A DNA stretch of 64,000 nucleotides from the NCBI GenBank assembly GCA_022478985.1, contig JAKSZP010002669.1, positions 124,001 to 188,000 on the forward strand, read 5' to 3'. Origin of the DNA: Massospora cicadina (Eukaryota > Entomophthoromycota > Entomophthoromycetes > Entomophthorales > Entomophthoraceae). Under the pieces are notes generated by a model, which was not told the origin of the DNA, made no database searches, and was given only the letters and a program-made list of their open reading frames with translations. The translations under genes were made by a program, and so were the position numbers. Shown here one piece after another: positions 55,819-64,000 of the stretch. How positions within the stretch are numbered: position 1 is the stretch's first letter; the number at the start of each line of letters is the position of its first letter.

Positions 55819-58221
55819 AGTGTGTCATGACTTCTTAAATAGATGATCAATTGGGGAATAGCTTAGGAAAGCGTGGGATTGAGGCCCTTGATATTTGACC
55901 TAAACTAGCAAACTTTGAGCGAGAGGGAAAAAACTTATTTGTAACCAACTTAGAATTATCAGTGATGGGATGAGTCATTGTCAGTTTGTATACAGATGCA
56001 AATATTGTTTTTTTTGTGGTTCTGACAATTAGTTTGATGATATCTCACCCAACAGCAGTGGGAACCTCCCAAGGCCACCCCGTGTAGAGCGGTTCTAAGA
56101 GGTCAGTAATGGGTTCAGGGCGCCCAACTCGCCCACAACCACTTGCTTCAGCGTCCATTTAGCTAAGCAGGATATTTCAAACGAAGATTTTGATTTTTGG
56201 GGAGGGTTTTAAACTGGCGGCAAAATTTCCAAATGGCCCAATGCCATTGGAGAGTTTTGCCAAAAATTTGATACTAGACGCTTGATTTTCCAAAAAGCAT
56301 ACACCCATTGAGCTTTGTTGCCAATGGTTTGGGGCTCTTGGGCCGTGATGCCAAAGGCTCATTGCCATTGACTTCAATAAACCTTTCACCACATGAGGAT
56401 GACAAATCTCCCATAGCTCTACAATAAATTACCTTGATTTGCAGTACAAGATTTGACTGAAGTTAATACTGGGACAGGTGGCGGTGTCCTCAAAAATAAG
56501 CTGTTACCCACCGCTCATCCACCACATGGGCGAGGTCACCCTGGGAGATGAGAAGGCAGCTGGCCTTCTTGGACCTTTTTTGATGGGAAGGGAACGCCAC
56601 CCGGTTCAAGTGGAGGTGCACTCTCACAGACTTATACTAAGATAGCTGAGAGCACTGGATTTTACCCCAAAGATTACACTAGAAGACACATAAGAACATT
56701 TGGAACCTCTACAAAACCAAGTTTACTTAGTTAACTTTACAATGGTTCAAACTGAATCTGATAAGACTTATCTTACTGCTCCTCTGAATATGCCTTAAGT
56801 AAATATAACCTCAATCAGATTTTTCTGACATTTAAACAGAATACTAAGAGCTAGATGAAGGAAAATATTTTTACAGATTAGATTTATTTAAAATGAACAC
56901 CTTATTGCCTTTGACAATTGCTTCTACGCTGTTGCACAAGAGCTTCCAGATGTAAATATGCTTACTCATGATGGGCAACTGCTACCATCTTTTCTGAAAC
57001 TAAGTATGACCGTTATACACCACTGTTTATTGAAGAAGTGAAGAGGTACTTTAAATTAAAAAATGCCATCTGGAAAGCCTAAACGAAGATTATATATTAC
57101 CCAGGCAATGTTCTCAATCAACCTCCTCATCACCTAAAGGCACACCAATATCAATCTCCAGTGATTGTATCTCAGTCCTAACTTCCAGGGTCCCAACTCT
57201 GAAGCACCTGTTAACCAGCTGGGAAAAGAACAGTCAGCTTAGGGATAAGTATAACTAACGCCAATCATCACACTGTACCTAAACCAACCGCCTCCCATTT
57301 ACAAAGTAATCCACAAGTGTAGCAGACATATCAGCCTTTCAAAGATTAAATAATAGATATCAATGATTCGGTCTACAATTCTGATGGCCTTAAGGTATTA
57401 TAGACAGCATTTGAGTTTTAATTGAAGAAACATCTCCCATTTATAACCTAAGTCAAAATTGTAACAAACACAACAGCCCTATTAAAAAAAGATCTGAAAC
57501 TCTGATGATTATGCTTACAGCCTTGATGATTGCATTGACATTACAGATGTTGTTGGGAATAACATGAAAAAAACACCAAACGGACAACATGAGCCTACCA
57601 AACTCTAATGACAATGTGAAAGGGGGCGAAAAGGAATCTCATTAAGAACATGCCTCCAACCTCTTGATCCTAAGCTTGCCACGTTACACCAGACTTTTAG
57701 CTACACAGTACAACTACTTGAATATACATGAACACAATACCATCTTCATTGCTACTGAATAACAAACATCAGCTAACAATTGGAATTTGAAAAGTTTGGC
57801 AGCATGTACATTGTGACGCCCTTTCATCGCTGATCCAAAATACATCCTAATGCTCAATCCTGGGTTAACAACGGAAGAATTTAAATTAGGAAATTCTCAG
57901 TGTTGAGACTATGAGTCTACCTCCTTAACTTAACCAATACTTGACCTTGCCGGACATTATCCTTCTCAACTTAAGAAAAAGAATGTTGGAGGTATTAGGG
58001 CTCCTGAATCTGCTACCATGATTGGCCCATCTCCTGCCCAATCCACAAATAATATTTTGGTTATTAATGATATAAGTACCAATGGCGAAAAGACCTTGGC
58101 GGATTCTCAGTGGAATCCTAACTCTTGGGAAAATACAGTTTATCATAGAAATTGGCTTAAAAAGGTAATAACTAATAATAGGATTACTCCAACTTCTCAG
58201 CTGAATATGGGGTGTTTGATA
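55819..58221. other. Decayed, unrecognised DNA right of element D
   Basis: No continuation of element E RT is found. A block at 56495-56560 is shared with 43590-43650. 56895-57030 is a fairly open plus frame (EHLIAFDNCFYAVAQELPDV, NMLTHDGQLLPSFLK) of unknown family. The rest shows nothing I recognise. Confidence 0.4.
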
Positions 58222-58660
58222 CCACATGAGTCTGCCACCACCAAGGTGAGAAGATTTTACCCATTGATGATTGGGTACAAATTAACAAATCATTACCACC
58301 TGAGTCTTACCATCACCAAGGTGAAAAGATATTACTTGTTGATGATAGGGTGCAAGTTAACCAATCATTACCATCTGAGTCTGACCACCGCTGAGGTGCA
58401 AAGATTTTACTCGATGATGATAGGGTAAAAATTAACCAATCATTACCACATGAGTTTGACCACCGCTGAGGTGAAAAGATTTTACTCGCTGGTGATTGGA
58501 TACAATTTATCAAATCATTACTACACGGGTCAGTTTTGCCTCAAAATATTTCTCTTTGATCTGATAGGCCAAAAGCCTATATTTCCTAATTTAGATAACT
58601 CAGCTTTGCATTTTTTTGCCTCGAATACCCATGGTCTTGAAATCTGAACTAGTTTAAATA
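58018..58660 (+). pseudogene. Unrecognised decayed ORF containing the 25-residue repeats
   Basis: The frame starts at an ATG at 58018 (MIGPSPAQSTNNILVINDIS), runs through the repeats to 58428 and resumes in frame at 58450-58647. The part before the repeats has no motif I recognise. It may be a fragment of a larger retroelement protein or a host-like gene relic. Confidence 0.35.
58222..58521 (+). repeat. Four 75-bp tandem repeats encoding a 25-residue unit
   Basis: GGTGAAAAGATTTTAC-type motifs occur at 58245, 58320, 58395 and 58470, exactly 75 bp apart. In the plus frame starting at 58018 the unit reads NHYHLSLTTAEVKRFYSLMI followed by GYKLT. The frame is open through three units and broken by a TAA at 58426-58428. 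The antisense strand is also open (58513-58313). The period is a multiple of 3, which hints at a repeat inside a former protein. Confidence 0.85.
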
Positions 58661-60100
58661 GGAAAAACTAGTATTGAGGAAAGGACCTTTCCTGGATTTG
58701 TCCCGCTTAAAACAATAAAAACATAAAAACTTTAACAAAGCACTATTTTGTACTTTTATTAAAAAGTGAATATCTTACTTTAATAAATTATTTGTGGCAT
58801 CCATTGGCGGATCCCACAGACCTAGACCCAAAAGGAACATGAAATGGATTCCTACAATTTTTTCTGCTTTTAATATTATTTAAAGGGGTTCTATTGGATA
58901 ATCCAATATCTGCTTTATAGTGAATATAATATTACGCATTAACCATACCATCAAATACCCAGTCTATAATTTACTTTAGGGGCAGTTATGATAAATATTA
59001 AGTTCTATTATATATATTATCTATACTAAAACTTATTTAAAAAAGTGTTTTCAGTTGAATAAGCCCCTTTTATAAGCTTTAAGGGGGTTACAACGGGTAC
59101 ATATATATTTCTCACGCTTGATTGGCTAAATCAAAGACATCTTTACTTTACAATAACAACTACCTTGCTTCCAATTGGTTAGAGCCTGCATATCAAAGAG
59201 AAGATATTGTTTTACTTATGACTGATTGGTTAAAGCTGAAGAAGTTACAACAAAGTGTATATTTGTATAAAACTCAAATTGGTTGCAAATAAGATTCCAT
59301 TTATTTTAAATTACATGTGACAATACAAACCCCAGATATGTGTAGCAATATTGAATTATATAGAGACCAATCTAGCATTGTAATTAGTTTCTACCACACA
59401 GATTAGTAAACTACCATAATGAAATGTTACCTATATTTGTGCGTATCTATTTATTCAGATTATGCAATATCAGAAAAACAATATTCCATTTGAAAAAGCG
59501 TGACATGCTTCTCCTTCCACATGTGACTCATCAACTCACAAGAGACATGCAAAATTTTTTGACAAGAGGTTTCACGTCTCATTAATTTTTCAACCTTAGA
59601 ATATTCCCTTAATACTAATATTTATATAGAAAGGTATAAAAGCATATTATTTGTATCAAATAAAATAAAGTTTTATACCCAAATTTACTTATCTTACCTA
59701 GTTCCTTGTTTTTATAAAGGACGTTAGTTTAGTAACCTTAGAAGGACAACTTTGTTATCCTCTCTTAGGCAGCCACAAACTACTAAGCATACATATTTAG
59801 CATTAGGTGGTCCCAACATGAAGGGGGCTTTACTGATCTCTATATAATCACACCTGAGCTACTAAGAGCATGAGGCTAAGGCAGGGATAAGTGGAGGATT
59901 CAAGAAAAATGGGAGAAGGGTTTACAGAGACAGGTGTCCGCTTGAACTGGCCTATTGGTACATGTTAACATGGTAAATACTCTCAGGGCAATCTTGAATT
60001 GAGCCTAAAAAAGTGGGTGATCATGTGGGGCAACATCCACTGGTTGGAGTCAAAGGCAGCGTTAAGTAAAAATTATGTATTGTCCATAATGCTATGCCAA
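58661..60100. other. AT-rich intergenic DNA
   Basis: No gene recognised. A short palindromic motif, GGAAAGGACCTTTCC, lies at 58678-58692. The right boundary with LINE G is not defined. Confidence 0.4.
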
Positions 60101-61199
60101 CCGCCAGAGCTTTGAGTGAGCAGGGGCAGTTCGTTAGTGACTGTTCAAACATTATGTCTTGAACTGGGTGTCCACCCTAAGGCTCTGCCTGAAGGATTAC
60201 TTGGACCTTGCCCCAGAAGAGGGTGACATGAGGTCAGGTGAAATATCAGTGAAGGTGTGTGCCAATCAGCTCATCGCATCATGGGCAATTCTTATGCTTG
60301 AAGGTGGGACCAGTTTGATCTCCTGTCCTATAGGAGCAGCTGAGAACTTGCCACACTTTGAATTTTTTTCTGAAAAAAAAGGGTTGTTGACATCCATAAA
60401 GAGTGCCTTAGAGTTTTATTCCCCTGAAAAGGTAGGAGCTTGAGGAGTCAAAGCCAAAATGGAGGCCTGTCCATTAGGTTAAGTTGAGAATGTACAATAT
60501 TTCATAATGAACCAGGGTGTTAGAGAAAGCTAATGACATGAACAATTCTTATATAAGGAAAGGCGTGGTACGCCTTTGCACCTACCCTTTTGAGGGCAGT
60601 AGGGCCTGATTCCAGTATATACTTTAGGATGGTATGAATTAACAACCTAGATGGTTTGTTAGCCATTATCCAATTGTTTTTGGAGAGGCTCAAGGGAGTC
60701 CCAGGGAAGCTGATATTGCTTGGCGTAGTGCTGAAGCCTACTGAGACATGGGAGTCATCTTCAAGTAGATACTGGGTCTAAGGAATTTAGTTAATATCAT
60801 GGTGGCATGAGCCCTGGTATTCAGGAGACCCAGGGATCCCTCTCTTCATGGTCATAATATTGTTGTCAGAGCAGTAGGTGGGTGGTTTTATCCCCTTATT
60901 TAGCATTAATATTTCACGTTAATCCTAGAGTAGAAAATTTCTGTAAATGGGAAGATATGGGAAAGGAGACACACTTTTGACTAAAGAAGCACACAAGCTA
61001 TCAGGGTCCAACCTTTAGGGATGATTCAGCGGCAATTTAACTTGCTATTCAGAATTCGTTCTTTCAGCAAGTGGTCCTCATTGTCCTTGATTGCAACCAC
61101 CTGGTGTAAGTAAAAGCACCTAAATGACAAAAAGTCTCACAGGTAGGTTCTAGGACAAATGGGTGTGGGAAGGCTAATTTGTCGACTTATATAATTATA

Positions 61200-62100
61200 A
61201 AATTTGTATGTTTAACCCTTGCATTAGACGCCTTAGTGTAGTCATTAAGAGATGCAATAGTGATATCAAATTCTTTTTTTTTGCAGCCAACTGCAACCGG
61301 TGTGTCATTGACAAAGGCTATAGTACAAATAGGAGGCTTCCAGGGACTGGAATGCCTGATAACTATTCATGCAACAGGTCCAGTAGAGGATCAAGGGTGA
61401 GGTTGTATAGGATTTAGCTCAACGGAACCCCCTTGATGAAGACTCAATTCAATCATAACTGCTGATGTAAAGCCCATTGGGGCCAGTAATATAGTGTGTA
61501 GATGATCATAGAGCGTTGAGATACATCACCTAGCTCTTGGTGGAAAGTGAAGGCGGTAAAGGGAGGCATCAAGATACTTCCAGGCCACAGGATCAAATGC
61601 CTTTTCTATATATAAAAGCACCACAAAAGATTTATTAAGAGGGGAGTTAGCTGTCAGGGTCGCGTGAAGCTCATTATAGATGGTCAACAGTGACCAACCC
61701 GGAATGAATCCATATTGAGTGGGGTTAAGGCGGGTTGCTGCCCACTTAGTGATACAGTTTTCTAAAGCTTAAGGAATTTCTTATGATCTGTATTAATAAG
61801 TGAGACAGGTCGCCAGTTCAAAAGATCTTATCAGCTCAACTTTTTGTGAATTAAGGTGGTAATCAGGCCCCTTGAATCAGGTAGAACCCCTTCATCCAGT
61901 AAGGTCGAGAAAAGGGCCTGGAGGGCCTTAGTCACTTGGCACATGAACTGAAAGGTATACTTAAAAGGAATGCTTTCTGAGCCTGGGGCATAAAGTATGG
62001 GGTCTGGAGTAGGATTTCCATAACCTCTTGGCAAGTAACTAGAGCTAGGAGTTCGTCCTCTTTTGAGGGTCTACTGGAACCCCTAGTATCCTCTTAAAAA
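61200..62100 (-). pseudogene. Reverse transcriptase relic of LINE G
   Basis: Contains the blocks named for LINE G. The active-site change A-D-D to V-N-D removes a metal ligand. Stops and frame changes are frequent. The segment 61430-61830 still reads TQYGFIPGWSLLT near 61710-61670, equivalent to EQFGFIPRRLIWD in LINE F. Confidence 0.7.
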
Positions 62101-62873
62101 ATTCCTGAACATCTGAAGGTTCATCTCAGGCAGCTTAAAAGAGGCTAAATAGTATTGGGGGATTTAATGAATTATTGCCCCATTATTTGTGATGGTAGAA
62201 TTCCACACCATAAGGATTAAAATATCCTAATCCTCTAAAAGGGTCTTCAGCTTTTGGTAGGAAAGCTGGGTGGGCTTTTTCTCTAAGAGTAATAACTTGA
62301 GTACGTGAAGTTTGACACCCAACCTTCTCGTTAAATTGGTTCCAGGAATTACATCTCTTGGGCTACTTCCCATACTTATAACTATTAGAGGAAGAGATTA
62401 GTTGGAAATTCTTTTCAGGTGTTGTATTCTAGATTCAAGTCTTCTGAAGTTAGCATGAGTCAGAGTCATTTGGGCTTTAACAATCGTAGGATACCTTTAT
62501 CATTGATTTAGTCATCACCCATCAGTCTTTACAAGTTTGCAAATGAGGTGATGCTAGGTGTTCAGACACATGAATGGCATAGATAAACTTCTCTTTTTCA
62601 AACTAGTCTCTTTAAAATTCCTGAAGTTATACTTGGTCAAAACCTACACGAGAGTCTGAGGATGGTTGCAAGGCTTATTATAAAGATTCTGTGATTGCTT
62701 AATGTTTTATTAAAGGTTATGGGAGAGGAAACTTGACTGACTAGCAAGGGGCCAACTAGGGCCATATCAATCCATGAAGCAGATCTGAATCCCTGGCCTG
62801 CATATTAAATCCAGGACTTGCAGTCAAGGCCAGATGCTGAAGGGAGGAAGGCATCATTAAATTTTCTTGATTT

Positions 62874-63095
62874 TTAGAAAACCTGAAGCAGAGTAGCGCC
62901 TTGTCTAACCTGTATGGTAGGGAGAAGTATGTCACGCATGTGACTTAATGTATTGTTGAAGTCACCCATCAGCACTGTGTTGCGTGGGAGTTGTAGTAGA
63001 GCAAGTAATCCCAAAAGATGATCTTTTTCAAGACCTGCTGTTAAAATCTGGGCATTCTGTTGTTCTGACAGGTGAGTTTTGGCCCTAGATTTCAA
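62874..63095 (-). pseudogene. Endonuclease fragment of LINE G
   Basis: LLALLQLPRNTVLMGDFNNT contains the G-D-F-N motif of the exonuclease-endonuclease-phosphatase fold used by LINEs to nick target DNA. Confidence 0.7.
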
Positions 63096-63100
63096 TAATA

Positions 63101-63849
63101 TAGCAAGTGCATGAGTATTGAGTCTATTGACTGCTATTGGTATGATATGTGTAAAACTTTTAATCTGCAGATGAATATTATTTTTATAATAAAGTTGGGT
63201 AAACTACTTTTTATTTTTGCTTAGTAAAACAATCAATCCTTTATTATCTAAAGCCTCCCATCATTTAAATACTTGGAAAATTAGTGGAATGTGGGGTTTT
63301 CATAATAAGCGGATGCTGCTCAATTTATATAACTGGCAATTGGGCCTATCAGAGAGCTTAAAACACTTTTCAATCATTGTTAACATTTAGGAACTTTAGT
63401 TGATTGTTCATGACTGATAACTCCTAATTGATGAAAGCACAGGTTTGGTATGTGCACTCTTTGCGTTGTCTGGATAATAAAAAGAAATTCAATTGATAAT
63501 AGTATGAAGACTATAATCTGTAGTTGAATATATAACCACTTCTGATCCAATGCTCAACCTATATTTCTCCTCAAACTACTACTGATGTCTTCAGTAGGAA
63601 TTTATACCCTTATCTGCCTAACTTGATTTACGCTCAGATCCCTAGTTTACAGCTTCTTCTCAGATGACACAAAGCATTATAAATACCCATATAAACTCAG
63701 CTTCTCTTCTAGGATCCTTTGATCCTTGATCCTTACTCGTTATACTACTAAAGAGTCCCCAATTAAAGCACACAGCATTAAATTTCTGAAGATTAATAGA
63801 ACTAAAAGCAATATTGAATTCTGCTAGATTAGACCTTTTTTGTGAATTA
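63101..63849. other. AT-rich DNA before the edge LTR
   Basis: No gene recognised. It may contain the rest of the B-type LTR or of LINE G, but no clear match was found by eye. Confidence 0.35.
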
Positions 63850-64000
63850 TCAGGAGAATTTATAGAGGGAATTCAGCGCCCAACCCTCAGTTGGTGCCTC
63901 AGCCATGAAATGACATCTGTTGCCATTGAATTTCCCTTTGGCGTCTCACCAGCAATGGTCTTCCCCATCTTGGTTAGGATTCTTTAGTTGGACATCCTTG
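63850..64000 (-). repeat. Part of a B-type LTR, cut by the window edge
   Basis: The reverse complement of 63884-64000 matches about 2843-2965 of the B LTR (for example ATGTCCAA, AATCCTAACCAAGATGGGGAAGACCAT and TTCAATGGCAACAG). The following TATA-type sequence CTCTATAAATTC is also conserved. It is more divergent than the B LTR pair, so it is a separate older or related copy. Confidence 0.7.

Larger units (their letters stand above)
60100..63100 (-). mobile_element. LINE G: decayed non-LTR retrotransposon
   Basis: Minus-strand order: endonuclease fragment (63095-62874) with V-L-M-G-D-F-N-N-T-L (GDFN at 62966-62955); RT N-terminal region (62034-61831, LLDEGVLPDSRGLITTLIHK); an RT block VVLLYIEKAFDPVAWKYLDA near 61625-61565; and the catalytic box at 61315-61304, which reads F-V-N-D instead of F-A-D-D. 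LINE F has the matching GALVFLDQQKAYDRVNWEYL and FADD. Heavily decayed; the ends are not defined. Confidence 0.75.

Noticed and set aside
55819..56020. Continuation of element E RT to the right of D
   Set aside because: All plus frames were read for the block after KKDG; no DYR or later RT motif is present.
60159..60443. Plus-strand ORF of 94 codons
   Set aside because: It lies antisense to the C-terminal region of LINE G, with no motif and no independent support.
1..64000. CRISPR arrays, operons, bacterial promoters or origins
   Set aside because: No regularly spaced short repeats with unique spacers and no bacterial gene organisation; the tandem arrays have no spacers.

Overview
The window looks like nuclear DNA of a fungus with a large, transposon-rich genome. 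The only intact host gene I can support is a GC-rich, intron-less 1549-codon AROM gene (pentafunctional shikimate-pathway enzyme, ARO1-type) at 32987-37636 on the minus strand. AROM fusions of this domain order are typical of fungi. Almost everything else is AT-richer, decayed retrotransposon sequence.

Left part (1-31374) is one nested stack. An old plus-strand Ty3/Gypsy element (A) is the substrate; its pieces are 1-2370, 11988-12615, 28044-28383 and 29016-30879, with a putative 3' LTR at 30880-31374. Three insertions interrupt it. Element B (2371-11987, plus, LTRs of 1173 bp) is flanked by CATGG/CACGG. Element C (12616-28043, minus, LTRs of about 1.3 kb) is flanked by GACTC/GACTC. A solo LTR (28384-29015) is flanked by ATAAT/ATGAT. 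A non-LTR retrotransposon (LINE F, 12997-18282, minus) sits inside the 3' LTR of C, flanked by a perfect 14-bp duplication. For B and the solo LTR, removing the insert plus one duplication restores a reading frame of A at a conserved motif, which independently confirms the junctions. For C the flanks rejoin in conserved RT sequence of A.

Elements A, B and C belong to one lineage: coiled-coil Gag with a CCHC knuckle, protease, a dUTPase-fold-like segment between protease and reverse transcriptase, RT, RNase H and integrase. B and C share the same primer-binding site. The most interesting signal is that B and C each carry, between integrase and 3' LTR, a long antisense reading frame. It starts just downstream of its own TATA-like box and reads back toward integrase, and the two N-termini are collinear. 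I do not recognise this antisense protein.

Centre (31375-44100): the AROM gene with AT-rich flanks, several short tandem repeats (about 71 bp and 91 bp), a 332-bp foldback repeat (40179-40510), a relic of a D-family LTR (about 40636-41342) and unrecognised decayed DNA.

Right part (44100-64000): LINE ORF1 relic H (44200-45150, plus); an unrecognised decayed ORF (45269-45736); a third Gypsy lineage, element E (about 46500-49799, plus), which runs into element D; element D (49789-55818, minus), a chromodomain Gypsy element (chromovirus); unrecognised decayed DNA with an in-frame 25-residue tandem repeat (58222-58521); LINE G (about 60100-63100, minus); and at the edge part of a B-type LTR (63850-64000, minus).

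All coding sequence outside AROM carries stops and frameshifts, so no retroelement here looks autonomous. Identities given are by-eye comparisons.
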